From assembly GCA_943736015.1 (NCBI GenBank), contig OX031063.1, positions 19,327,501-19,391,500 on the forward strand: a stretch of 64,000 nucleotides of DNA. The letters are read 5' to 3'. The position numbers were made by a program, and so were the translations under genes. Below are positions 36,001-45,710 of the stretch, piece by piece. The notes beneath the pieces were generated by a model that searched no databases, was not told the DNA's origin, and saw only the letters and a list, made by a program, of their open reading frames with translations. The first letter of the stretch is position 1, and each line of letters opens with the position of its first letter. Origin of the DNA: Tridacna crocea. Its lineage: Eukaryota; Mollusca; Bivalvia; Cardiida; Cardiidae.

Positions 36001-39000
36001 ATTTGAATCCACATTAAATCTGTTCTCTGCAAAATTAATGCTCTAAACTCATTACTAAACGACAAAATTTTAGGTTTGTCTAAATTGAAAGCCTTAGTTT
36101 GCAGACAACAAAATAAAGTGACTGAAAATTTGAAATTTGTTCCATCAAGGGTAGAAAACATTGTGGGAAAAGAAGAAAATGCTGGTTACCAGCATTTTCT
36201 TCTTTTCCCACAATGTTTTCGAAGATTTTCTTTCTCAGGGTTGTCAAAAGTCGTGATTTTGTGGTAAACAAATACAATCATGAATGCTATCCACTTTCTA
36301 CAAAATGAAATTGAATGCAGAAGATATTTTGTCTTACCTTTTTGCTCATTATTTAGTGTATTTAAGAAAATATCCAAAACCGAGATCAGAAGAAAAAAAA
36401 TACTGTAGCTTTTAAGTTGGAAGTATATAATACAGAAGACTCTTTCTCAATATATCTGTCATGCACAATCAATCTACAATAATTATAGTTCTGAGGGCAT
36501 TGTATAATGTCACATGAAACTGCTTTAGGGCAAAAATATTTAGGTGTCACATGTATATTTCTTGACTAATCATATTTAATGAATCACTATAGATACTACT
36601 GATGCCTCTCTCAAATTAACCCTTCCCTCCCCCCTCCCCACCCCTATTAAAAGAAAGATTTTGATATTCTATTGTTGCGAGATGAGAAACTGCTTAAAAT
36701 GGGGTAACCATTTAGTAGAAAGTTCTCTAATCTTATCTTATTATTTCCTATTTCAAAACTTAAACACTTAAACTCAAAAGCATTATAATTAGATTAGCTT
36801 TGTTAAAATTCGGAGCTAAAGCATTTTGATTCTTCAAAGTGATACATTTCAAGGAAAAAATATAAATTGACCCTTTTTAAATTATGATACAGAAATTAAT
36901 AAGCAAATAATTCAATACTTTTTTAACCCTTCACTCCATAGATACTAATTTCTGCGCATTGCTTGTAGAAGCCTTTAGAAAACATGGTGGCAAAAGGTGA
37001 AATTGCTCGTGACAAGCAATTTTACCTTTTGCCACAATGTTTTCTATGCTATCAAAAGGTATCATATACACATAAGAAATTGCTTCACCCTTGCTGTTAT
37101 TTAGGATCAATTAGAGATATCATAGAAATGCCTTATAGGGTAAAGGGTTAAATAATCCAAAGCTTTACAAGACTGAGGAAATAGACTTTTAAAACCTTTT
37201 GGGGAAAGGGAAACATGCTGGTAACCAACAATGAGCATCATCTCCTTTTTCCACAAGGTTTTCTGAACTTTCATGAACTATTATTTTGTTCAGCTTTGTT
37301 CAGTTTGGTATCTGCAAATGCTTTAATACAGGAATGTTTTAATTTCTATCTCTTGGTTAACTCTTTACCCCACAATCCTGACTTTTTAATGACCCTTGGA
37401 AAGAAACCTTTTGAAAACATTGTGGGAAATGGAGAAAATGCTGAAATTTTGTCCTTCTCACACAATGTTTTCAACCTTAGAAAGGTTAATATCATCATAC
37501 TGGCACATGTTTACAATTTTGGTCTGACCATTTCTTGAATAAGTGAGTGTGGCTGTGCTGTTGTTTTTCCCTACGGTATATTTTACAATATCTTAATTCA
37601 TCTATTCACTGTTCTAATGGTTATGCAAGAGAGAATGTTATAAAATCATTGTGGAATGCGAAATCTAGAAAAGCATGTACATGTATCTTTGACCATATTT
37701 AGTTCCCTACTGAACCCTTTCGAAAACAATCCAAAATTGTAAGGCTATGAGAAATATGGCTCTTGAAAATATTGTGGAAAAAAAGCCAAAACTGAAATTA
37801 CAGTGGCTTCTTCTCAACCCTTCTTCTCCACTTTCAAACCCTTTGAACATACTGTATCCACAACATGGAAAATTGTAACATTTACTGATTTTCATCATCT
37901 TTATCAAAATGGTGCTTTGTTAGAATGTGAGAACCATTTTGCGACAGTAGATAGACCGGGTGAAACTTTAGTTTGCTGTGAGCAAAATGATAGCATATAG
38001 ATATCTTATGTGCACAATGTTCAATTAATTAACATGACTTTGTGCTCTTATAACTATACTACACACAGGTTCAGATAAATCAGGGTAGTGGATTCCGAAA
38101 TCACTCTTCCTTCCTTATCCCCCTTACAACACCATCCCAAGCTAACTCTTTAACACACTACCAAGTTTTAGACTTGTCCAAACTGAAAGCATTTGTAGAC
38201 AACAAATCCACTGTGGCTAAACTCTTTACCACACAACAAAATTTTAGACTGGTTCAAATTGAAAGCATTTGCAGACAACAAAATAAAGGTGACTCAAAAA
38301 TTGAAATTTGTTCTGGGAAGGGTAGAAAACACTGTGGGAAATGGAGAAAATGCTGGTTACCAACAGTTTCTCCTTTTCCTACAGTGTTTTCAAAAGGCTT
38401 CTTTCTCAGGGGCGTCAAAAGTAGGGATTGTGTGGTAATGGCTTAATCCTTTACCACACAATTCTGACTTTTGAAGCTCCTGGAAAAGACGCCTCTTGAA
38501 AACATTGCAGGAAAAGAAGAAAATTAAGCCTGGTTACTAGTATTTTCTCCTTTTCCTACACTGTTTTCTACTCTATCAAAAAAAAATTTCATCATTTGAG
38601 CCACACTGAAATTGTCGTCTGCAAATGCTTTCAGTTTGGACAAGGCTAAAATTCTGTCATCTGGTAAAGGGTTAAATGATGAGGTTGGTCATTCATAGGT
38701 ACAGTAAAACATGATGGGAAAAAAAGAATATACTGGATACCAGCATTTTGACCGTTTCCTCTTTTTTCCACCATGTTTTCAATAGTCTTTCTTCCTCAGG
38801 GGCATTAAAAATCTGGATTTTGTGTTAAAAATTTAAATGAACTTTAGAATGAGGTCCTTTGAAAATACTTTTCTGCAAATGCTGTTTCATTGGTCAAGTC
38901 TAAAATTTGGTCATAAGGAAGACAGTTAAAAGCCCAGTGAAATATATGGATATTTAAACTCAAAGGTGCTCCCCCTATCTGAACCTCTGGTGCATAACTT

Positions 39001-42000
39001 AGGTGACTGTTAATGCGCTTTTTGTAAGCTAGGTTAAAATCTCTAAGTTGGCGCTTGTTTTTGGATTGTTTATATTAACAAGCAGCTGGTGGCCTCAAAA
39101 AGGTATGGTTGGGCACTCACACAATAATATAAAAGAAACTTAAAATAAGTCATCTCTCTTTAACCCTTTACCACACCAACACAATTTTAATGACCCTGAG
39201 AAAGATGGCCTTTGAAAAACTTGTGGGAAATGGAGATAATGCTGGTAACAAGCATTTTCTCCTTTTCCTAAAATGTTTTCCACTGTTCCAAAAAACAAAT
39301 TCAATTTTTAAGTCAAATTTATTTTGTCATCTGCAATTGCTTTCAAACTGCTTTCAAATTAGACCAGTCTAAACATTTTTAAAAGAGTTTTATATCTTTT
39401 TACCAAATAATACAATTTCAGACTGATCCATATTGAAAGCCTTTGTAGAGAAGATTCTAAATATGACTCAAAATGATGAGATTTGTATCTACTTGACAAA
39501 GTACAAAATATAGTGTGGAAAAAGGAGAAAATGCTGCTTATCATTCCACAATGTTTTCAAGAGCTTTTTCCTCAGGATCATTAAAACTTGGGTTGCATGA
39601 CAAAATCTTGGACTAGTTTAAATTGAAAACATATGCAGACGCAACAGATGTTACCATAAGATTGATATCTGATTTGGGAAGGGTAAAAAACAAAGTGGAA
39701 AAAGGAGAAAATGCTGGTTACCAGCATTTTCTCCTTTTCCCACAATGTTTTCAAAAGCGTTCTTTCTCAGGGTCATTAAAAGTCGGTATTGTGTGGTAAA
39801 CGTCACATGATAGACACATGCAAAATGCAATGCCAACTTAAATCTGTCACTCACATTTTCTTATGGCATACCTTTATGTTTTATAAATCGTTTTCTATTG
39901 AATAAAAACTATCTTGATTAATAACAATGGAACAAGTTTTCTGGATTACAGTGTGCAGATAGCTTTAGGCAGTCAGATAAACACATATATCTTGTTCTAC
40001 TAAAATCATAATACGACCAGCCACTTGCAGCCTCCTGGACAGTTGAGTATAGGCATCAAACTACAGTTTTATTCATACTATGGTACCAGTGAAGAACAGA
40101 TAATGGCCTATGCACTGTTAGAAGGGTTCAATGCATTTTCATAAGTTATTGATCCAGGTCAGGCTGCACAGCCCAATCAGGTTGACCTGGGTCGAAGAGT
40201 TTTGTTTTAGTAAGTTTTGTCCATGTCCAAGAACCATCCTACCTCTGTGAATCAGCCTCTTTTTAGGCTAAAATGGTCTGTTTCTTCCAGAATCGTGTGA
40301 TGGAAAATGCATCGAAAATGCATCGCAGAGATGCATTAAATACCATTTTGACGAAGCAAAGCTATTTTACTTATTGTATATATCTCAGACTTATAAGTAT
40401 GTAAGTCTGAGATGCAATAAGTAAAATACTGAACATGTATATCTGTTAATTAAGTATCCCATTTCAGAAAAATTCAAGCTTGCCACTGTGCAAATATCAT
40501 TATAAAGTAGGGGTTATCAACATCAAGTAACGTTCTGTATGTATTGCCATGACGCTAATGTGGCATGGAGAAAAAGTTCTTCTAACAAAGTTCAATTGTA
40601 ATCGCTGGTTTGCTGCTTGAGTTTACATGTAGTAAGAAAACTGTGATAGCAGCTCTAATTCCTCAACCCTTCTATGATTATCAAATATTCAGATGCACAC
40701 TTTGCACAGAAATATCATAACCTGAGTAAAACCATCATTCATATTTGGATGAGGACCTACTTATCGTAATTTTTTTGTTTATTTATGGTACAGACAGATC
40801 CCCAGAAGTTACACTATAGCTTAGATTACAGTATACCCAAATAAATATCAACTCTGTGGCGACTGAATAAATTCCTTGAACTCTCATATTTGATATGGCT
40901 ACTCTTACTGTAGTTGAACTGTTCAAATTCAAAATTCTGGGGAAAGTACTACAAAAAAAATGACTAGTTGATATCTTTGTTACCTGACTGCCCAAATTAT
41001 GTTACCTGTAAGACAGATCTCATTGACCTAACTAGGTCACTGGCACCCGATGGAACCTACATGCATACAAAATATCCTGTGTTACATCAAGTATGCTATG
41101 CTAATTTTTGTTCAGGCCATTTTTAAAAGATACAAAATCTCTCTTTAACCCATTACCACTCGAAAAAAATTTAGACTGGTTCAAATTGAAAGCATTTGCA
41201 GACGACAAAATAAAGGTAAGTGAAAAATTGAAAATTGTTCTGGAAAGGATAGAAAACACTGTGGGAAAAGGAGAAAATGCTGGTTACCAGCATTTTCTCC
41301 TTTTCCCACAGTGTTTTCAAAAGGCTTCTTTCTCAGGGGCGTCAAAAGTAGGTATTGAGTGGTAATGGGTTAAAACACAACCTTCAACAACTCTGAGGAA
41401 AAAGGCTTTTGAAAACATTATCATTGTTGGAAAAGGAGAAAATGCCGGTGGTCAGCATTTCCTCCTTTTCTAAAATAATTTTTTACTCTTCAAAGTCAAA
41501 TCTGAAATTTCACCCACATTTTATAGTTTACAAATGCTTCCAATATGGAAAACTCTATTTTTAGTTGTTTGGTGAAAGATTAAAGATTTCATAAATCAAA
41601 AACATTTAAAGGACAGGAGAGGACAAATGCTACTTAAGAATGGAAATTGGAGCTTAACCCAGTTTTAACAGCTGAGATCATAGTTCAGTGGTTAGTGCAC
41701 CTACACATGTGTTTCCTGGCTTTCTCACACCAGTACTGACAAAGTTCCTTCCCAAGTCACTGACCACTTTCTCACTTGCATCACATTCAGAGACGAAAAG
41801 CTAAAAGGTGCCAGAAACAGAGTTTGCCTCAATCTAGGTCTATATAGTCACCATGCATTCTTAAGACTGCTTTTTGTCTTATTTGACAAGATTTTTCTAA
41901 ACATCAAAAAGTAACATAACTTTTGATTGGCTAACACCATTTTGTCTAGCCAATCCAAAGTTGTTTTATTCCCAATGTTTAAAAATTATGTAGAGTCTTT

Positions 42001-43756
42001 GCCTTTCACCACTAATACATGAGAAAGGGGTCTCACTAAAATACGCCACAGAAGAAATATACGCCACAGGTACGCCACAGGAGAAATGTATACGCCACAG
42101 CAAATATACAGCTATTAAACTGAGATTTTTATGTTTTATCTAGTATATTAAGTTATTGTCTATCATCTGTGCAAAAATGATTGAAAAATATTTTGTATTA
42201 ATGCAGGAAATCGATCTTATAAAATACGCCACAGCGGTGTTATATCCAACCTATACGCCACAGAAGAGATGAATACGCCACAGCAAATATACAGCTATTA
42301 AACTGAAATTTTTATGTTTTATCTACTAGATTAAGTTATTATCTACTAGATTAAGTTATTACCTATCATCTTCGCAAAAATGACTGAAAAATATTTTGTA
42401 TTAATGCAGGAAATCGACCTTATATAATACGCCACAGTGGTGTTTTATCCAACCTATACCCCACAGAAGAAGTGTACATAGGTCACAGCAATTATCCAGC
42501 CATTAAAGCATGAGTTTCAAAAGTTCAAAAGTAATTCGTAAATATTTTATATTTTTGCAGTAAAACCTTTACAAACACGATATTATAAAATCCGCCACAA
42601 AATATATAGTTCTATTGAAATACCGATATGTAGGAAACTCAGGAACGCAAAGTAGGCCTAATTACCGAAACGCACGCAAGTAATCAGTTTAAGAGTATAT
42701 CGTATAAATGCCCTAAAAGCTTGTGTTTTATTTTGATTTAAAATAAAAACCATTGTGAGAATAGGAGAATTGCTTGTTAATGTCATATTGTTCAGCGACG
42801 TCAAAACAAAGCATTGTACACATGGCACTGGGTTAAAGGATAATCTTAGCCAAAGCCAAAAAGATTCAAACCTCTCATTACCATCCAATATTAATTATCT
42901 AAGTTTTTAATTATTGATATATTTTTGTGATCAGCGTTTTTAAATAAGAAAACGCAAAAAAAACGAAACGCACATAGACCTTATGCAGACAAAAACCGAA
43001 ACGCACGGGGACATTGTATAAAACCTATCAAAAGTTATGAGATTCGCACAGGCTTACTGATCTAATAAAACGTGGGTGCTTTGTGAAATCGCCAGGACTT
43101 ACCAACGAATCTTTCAATAAACAAAGAAACAAAGTAAACAGACTTTTAAAATGTTCTCTAAAAGACAATTTCATCAACCTGAGAGTGAATTTCCCCAAAG
43201 TCTATGATAATCAGTTTGTGCATTTCAATGACTCTGGACTAAATAAGCATTTCTTTGCTGTTAGAAGGCCCTTCTATAAGGCTTGAAAATTGACTATGCT
43301 AGTCAGTGACCAGATGTAGGGTCCAATATACTTTCACTACTGAGCTATAAAACTTTAGGATTTGCAGTGATAAGAGTGTCAAGTAGTCTTGTTCACTCAG
43401 CTTGTAGATCACTTGCCATGTAATCGAGAAATCACAACTGCCTCAAAATCGTTTTATTCCCCTTTCGAATGATTTTTGAATCGTTAAAAAACTATAAATT
43501 TAAAGGTAAAAGAGTTACATATACAGTCTGTGAATATCGGTCAACAATTGCTGTACATCGCCTAGTGCTACCCAGTCAAGTGTTTGCAAAAAAAATTGGG
43601 GCAGGGCAGAATGTGAGTCATTTTATTGTTTGCATGTTGAAAAATGACCAGCGATTCAGGCAAACTAATCTCTGATATTTGCGAGCTGACTATGAAAATA
43701 CTGAGAAAAATACTTAAATGTTTGTTTCTTACTCTTTGAACATCTGCAGCGGACAT
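26870..43756 (-). CDS. Septin, SEPTIN6/8/11 group, complete 11-exon gene
   Basis: Exons on the complement, 5' to 3': 43733-43756, 35453-35597, 33535-33648, 32906-32987, 32089-32229, 31020-31137, 29694-29783, 29370-29466, 29018-29174, 27411-27543 and 26870-27022. All junctions are GT/AG and in phase, giving 417 residues, typical for the group. The G1 P-loop GETGVGKST is at 57-65, the G3 segment DSVGFGD at 109-115, and G4 AKAD at 192-195. The septin unique element around ARQYPWG (261-267) is followed by [16 protein letters not shown] Lys/Glu-rich coiled coil runs from about 325 to 405. Family knowledge: septins are GTP-binding proteins that assemble hetero-oligomeric filaments at membranes and the cytokinetic furrow. 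G3 has Ser where many relatives have Thr. It cannot be assigned to a single vertebrate paralogue. Confidence 0.96.
27078..27175 (+). repeat. Family A MITE fragment (septin intron 10)
   Basis: The start tcaaccctataccaaaca and ...atgaccccgaggaaaag match the short arm. The hairpin is destroyed. Confidence 0.5.
27411..27543 (-). CDS. Septin exon 10 (start of coiled coil)
   Basis: It encodes [20 protein letters not shown] and a further heptad-like KEAEKE. A family A MITE lies only 28 bp from its acceptor side. Confidence 0.95.
27572..27800 (-). repeat. Family A MITE next to septin exon 10
   Basis: Full copy, TTAACTCATTACCA to GGTAATGGATTAA. On the transcribed strand its end supplies the sequence just upstream of the exon 10 acceptor region. 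Confidence 0.9.
28493..28725 (+). repeat. Family B MITE (septin intron 9)
   Basis: TTAACCCTTTACTCCATAGA to GGGGTAAAGGGTTAA. The hairpin gcaaaaggtgaaattgctc pairs with gagcaatttcaccttttgc. Confidence 0.92.
29018..29174 (-). CDS. Septin exon 9
   Basis: It encodes [20 protein letters not shown] and [17 protein letters not shown], diagnostic of the SEPTIN6/8/11 group. Confidence 0.96.
29370..29466 (-). CDS. Septin exon 8
   Basis: It encodes [17 protein letters not shown] and [11 protein letters not shown], the start of the septin unique element. Confidence 0.95.
29694..29783 (-). CDS. Septin exon 7
   Basis: It encodes [18 protein letters not shown], matching the conserved septin NGVQIYxFPTDD string. 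Thirty codons, phase 0 at both ends. Confidence 0.95.
29985..30214 (+). repeat. Family A MITE (septin intron 6)
   Basis: The left end is mutated to TTAGCCCATTACCAC; the right end is GGTAATGAGTTAA. The hairpin is intact. Confidence 0.9.
30540..30768 (+). repeat. Family A MITE, left member of a fused inverted pair
   Basis: TTAACCGATTACCAC to GGTAATGGGTTAA. The last TTAA, 30765-30768, opens the next copy in opposite orientation. Confidence 0.92.
30765..30994 (-). repeat. Family A MITE, right member of a fused inverted pair
   Basis: TTAACCCTTTCCCAAAACG to GGGAGAGGGTTAA, a variant terminus (TTTCCCAAA / TTTGGGAGA) whose two ends still largely pair with each other. Confidence 0.9.
31020..31137 (-). 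CDS. Septin exon 6 (G4)
   Basis: It encodes [20 protein letters not shown] and [11 protein letters not shown]. Family A MITEs end 25 bp after its donor side (30994) and begin 44 bp beyond its acceptor side (31182). Confidence 0.96.
31182..31762. repeat. Chain of three family A MITE copies (septin intron 5)
   Basis: 31182-31330 is a minus copy cut in mid-hairpin. 31331-31557 is a plus copy with a weakened hairpin. 31562-31762 is a plus copy with a perfect hairpin that loses its long-arm end at the ...tttggtcctgtggtaaa break. Confidence 0.75.
32089..32229 (-). CDS. Septin exon 5
   Basis: It encodes [18 protein letters not shown] and YFIAPTGHS, which precede the G4 region in septins. Confidence 0.96.
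32436..32525 (+). repeat. Dispersed degenerate repeat (family D)
   Basis: The gcctgtgcaggctaacctgg ... cttttcagagagcatggcccc pattern recurs more weakly at 6385-6430, 21920-21990, 34750-34830, 40160-40205, 50700-50745 and 51175-51238. It has no coding content; its class is unknown. Confidence 0.5.
32595..32735 (+). repeat. Family A MITE fragment (septin intron 4)
   Basis: The hairpin gagaaaatgctgcttatcag with its complement is present. The long arm is missing. Confidence 0.6.
32906..32987 (-). CDS. Septin exon 4 (G3 switch)
   Basis: It encodes [20 protein letters not shown] followed by QINKED, with acceptor TTCACCAG and donor GTAAAT. Confidence 0.95.
33535..33648 (-). CDS. Septin exon 3 (P-loop)
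   Basis: It encodes [19 protein letters not shown]. Donor GTATGT, acceptor ATTGTAG. Confidence 0.96.
33746..34140. repeat. Two decayed family A copies (septin intron 2)
   Basis: 33746-33975 keeps a hairpin around atactggttaccagtat and the long-arm words. 33990-34140 keeps only the long arm and a remnant core. Confidence 0.55.
34168..34392 (+). repeat. Family A MITE, left member of a fused inverted pair
   Basis: TTAACCCATTACCACAC to GGTAAAGAGTTAA. It shares TTAA 34389-34392 with the next copy. Confidence 0.9.
34389..34616 (-). repeat. Family A/B hybrid MITE
   Basis: The outer arms are family A (ccaaacgacaaattttag, gtttgcagacgac), but the hairpin centre is gaaattgctcgttacgagc, which is the family B type core. 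Hairpin pairing is perfect. Confidence 0.85.
34845..35310. repeat. Two adjacent old family A copies (septin intron 2)
   Basis: 34845-35001 has lost its left hairpin arm. 35080-35310 is a plus copy with a partial hairpin (aaggctggtaaccagcattt). Confidence 0.6.
35453..35597 (-). CDS. Septin exon 2
   Basis: After a Pro-rich start it encodes [19 protein letters not shown] and [10 protein letters not shown], the hallmark lead-in to the GTPase domain. It ends on the first base of the P-loop glycine. Confidence 0.96.
35848..36268. repeat. Two abutting family A copies (septin intron 1)
   Basis: 35848-36046 is a plus copy starting TTAACCCTTTACCGG. 36044-36268 is a minus copy with a perfect gaagaaaatgctggttacca hairpin. 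The junction (ctctaaactcatta) has lost the shared TTAA. Confidence 0.75.
36923..37151 (+). repeat. Family B MITE (septin intron 1)
   Basis: TTAACCCTTCACTCCATAG to AGGGTAAAGGGTTAA. The hairpin core is aattgctcgtgacaagcaat. Confidence 0.9.
37357..37480 (+). repeat. Family A MITE, 3'-truncated
   Basis: TTAACTCTTTACCCCAC start and the left hairpin arm are present. The right hairpin arm is broken after gaaaatgctg. A decayed copy also precedes it (37170-37356). Confidence 0.65.
38217..38446 (-). repeat. Family A MITE, left member of a fused inverted pair
   Basis: The start is mutated to CTAAACTCTTTACCAC; it ends GGTAATGGCTTAA. It shares TTAA 38443-38446 with the next copy. Confidence 0.85.
38443..38675 (+). 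repeat. Family A MITE, right member of a fused inverted pair
   Basis: TTAATCCTTTACCACAC to GGTAAAGGGTTAA. The hairpin is imperfect. Confidence 0.85.
39159..39800. repeat. Cluster of three family A copies (septin intron 1)
   Basis: 39159-39386 plus (TTAACCCTTTACCACAC), 39395-39600 minus with a broken hairpin, and 39598-39800 minus with a perfect hairpin ending ATTGTGTGGTAAACG. Confidence 0.75.
40367..40427. repeat. Near-perfect palindrome of about 60 bp
   Basis: ttttacttattg...tctcagacttataag pairs with the following tatgtaagtctgaga...caataagtaaaat. The loop is only a few bases. There is no GC stem plus U-tract, so nothing suggests a terminator. Confidence 0.75.
41145..41373 (-). repeat. Family A MITE, left member of a fused inverted pair
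   Basis: TTAACCCATTACCACTCG to GGTAATGGGTTAA. The hairpin is perfect (cactgtgggaaaaggagaaa). It shares TTAA 41370-41373. Confidence 0.92.
41370..41583 (+). repeat. Family A MITE, right member of a fused inverted pair
   Basis: TTAA followed by decayed left terminus, ending TTTGGTGAAAGATTAA. A small insertion (cattatcattg) precedes the hairpin. Confidence 0.75.
41672..41850 (-). repeat. SINE body, diverged copy
   Basis: In reverse complement it carries the tgtgagaaagccagga and gtgacttgggaaggaactt blocks of the 5096-5310 SINE. The end at 41672-41700 reads as an A-box-like tRNA segment on the plus strand, which may be chance. Confidence 0.5.
42040..42600 (+). repeat. Minisatellite-like array with atacgccacag motif
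   Basis: The word tacgccacag recurs about eight times. Superimposed on it are longer units of about 180-205 bp that share cagcaaatatacagctatta and the gaaaaatattttgtattaatg block (42091, 42273 and a diverged one near 42480). Confidence 0.75.
43733..43756 (-). CDS. Septin exon 1 (coding part)
   Basis: ATG plus seven codons (MSAADVQR), then donor GTAAGA. The frame stays open into the intron, but the donor is strong and the phase fits the next exon. Confidence 0.85.
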
Positions 43757-43880
43757 GTTTTATCCAAACAAAGGCGCACGACTGTATGAAAATCTTCGAA
43801 AAGTGTACAGCTATCGGCCAAACTTTCTCAACCCGGAAGTGTTAACCGCTGGCAGTGTATTTCTACAGGCTGGTTTACGC
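43757..43880 (-). promoter_or_regulatory. Septin promoter / 5'UTR with ETS-type site
   Basis: CCGGAAGTG at 43833-43841, 77 bases upstream of the septin ATG. GGAAGTG sites are typical of TATA-less housekeeping promoters (ETS/GABP family). The local base composition is richer in CpG than the intron. Start site unknown. Confidence 0.45.
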
Positions 43881-45560
43881 GATTTCATTTTTAACTAACA
43901 ACAATGATAAAAAAGGACAAAACGGAGTATATAAATATACAGCTAATGCTATTACATACAGTTTATTGAACCCTAATTTTGTCTTCTTCATTATTCGGCA
44001 TCAACTTTACTATATTTAAATGACGATACCTGTTCTCAAAGTCTGGGTACATAATGATGAAAACGCAAGATGGATAGAAATTGGATTAGACCGTCTCGAC
44101 GAGAGTGTATCGAGAGTTAGAGAGTTTAATGGACAGTAGTTCTGGGTGTATCTAACCATAGGTCTCTGATACACCCCGATGTTTAACAACCCTGATTAGG
44201 AGGCTTTTTGAAAACACTAAGGGAAAATGGAAAAATGCTGATAAGCAGTATTTTCTCTTTCTCATGTTTCCCCCGCTTCACTATCAAAACCCTTAAATAT
44301 GCCGTATGCAAATGTTTTAGACCCTATCTGCTATACTGTAGGTACCATACTGTATATGTATTGACTGAGTTTGTTTGTGAGACCTTGGCAACAGTAACTA
44401 AGGACGTCACTTTAACTTATCTCCACCGATTCATGTATTGCGCGCCACTGACAGTCGTCATAAACAACCTCGATGATTCACATCTGTCTATCAGTCGATG
44501 GAAATTTCAATCCGAATATAATAAACCACGTTAAGAATGAATGTACAAACTGTTTTTTAACTAAAATATAGTAAGAAATATTTTGATAGAAAATCAATTT
44601 TCTCTCGTTAGAAGTGCCTTATAATTTTTAGAATGGTAAATCGGTGTATTTCCGGGCGATGAACGTACCGATCTGCTACATATCAATCCACCAGTTAGGC
44701 CTACAGCCGAAGGATATGATGGCTCCCATCACCCGAGAAATACCGAATGCTGCAAACCTATCTTATACACATGCGTTGTCTGCGCATGTCATATTCTTCG
44801 AAGATTCGAGTATTTATAGAATGCCAACTAGCGGGAGATAATGATACACACGATCTTTGCCAAAGGCGATTCGGTGATCCATTCAGCAAATCTCAAATGA
44901 TCCATTGATCTAGTCCCTCTGCTACATCACATAGCTTGAGATCAATAGGTAGGCCTATCTAGACTGGTACATTCTTCGCCGGAAGTACGCCAATTAATAT
45001 CTCATGTTCAAATAACAAAAAAAAATTAATGCCTGGCGGACACTGAAAAACCGAAAGGAGGCTGTGCAGAGATCGCAAAAATACAGTCATGTCAAAGGCG
45101 AACATCCAGTGTAGATTTCATTAACACTTTCTTTCGTCCTCTTTGTCCTTTTGACCTCGAAAAAACATATTTTCAATATAGCCCAGGCTTTATAGAGCCC
45201 ACTTATTGCATAAAAAAGTATATATCTATTTTTAATACAGAGTAATATCGTCTGGTTTGACTTCTTACTTGGCGGAGTAGCCACCTATGATTGAAAGTCG
45301 TTACAGAACTGAATCACTTTCCTACGCGACAACCGTTACTTTGAATTTAAAACTAAAATAAGCGTTTACTCAAAAAAAAAAACGGTACCTCATGCAATTC
45401 ACTCAGCTATGATCAGCAGTTTAGAGAAATCTGGAGCTAAAGCAGGTCTCATTTCTCCTCAAACGTATTGATAAAAGGTAATTTCCACATTGCTACTTTA
45501 TAGAGCGTAATATTACAGTCAGCCCACTTTCGGGGCTAATGATGCGTCATATAAGAGGTA

Positions 45561-45710
45561 ACAGGACGTTTCGCCCCCAAGACGTTTCCCCCCTGGTCGT
45601 TTCCCCCCTGGTCGTTTCGCCTCTATTTTTCACCCCTAGTCGTTTCGCCCCCGGACCCTAGTCGTTTCGCCCCCAAACCATTTCCTCCCCTAGTCGTTTC
45701 GCCCCCAAAA
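45561..45710 (-). repeat. CGAAACGAC minisatellite, inverted arm 1
   Basis: About eight irregular 15-17 base units of the type tagtcgtttcgccccca. The reverse complement of the same unit forms the array at 47838-47983. Confidence 0.85.

Noticed and set aside
43568-43732. Reading through the septin exon 1 donor as a 62-residue protein
   Set aside because: The first eight codons join in phase to exon 2 through a strong GTAAGA donor; the remainder is intron.
44208-44534. 108-codon open frame in the septin-LRBA intergenic region
   Set aside because: It starts in a decayed family A MITE and shows no conserved motif.
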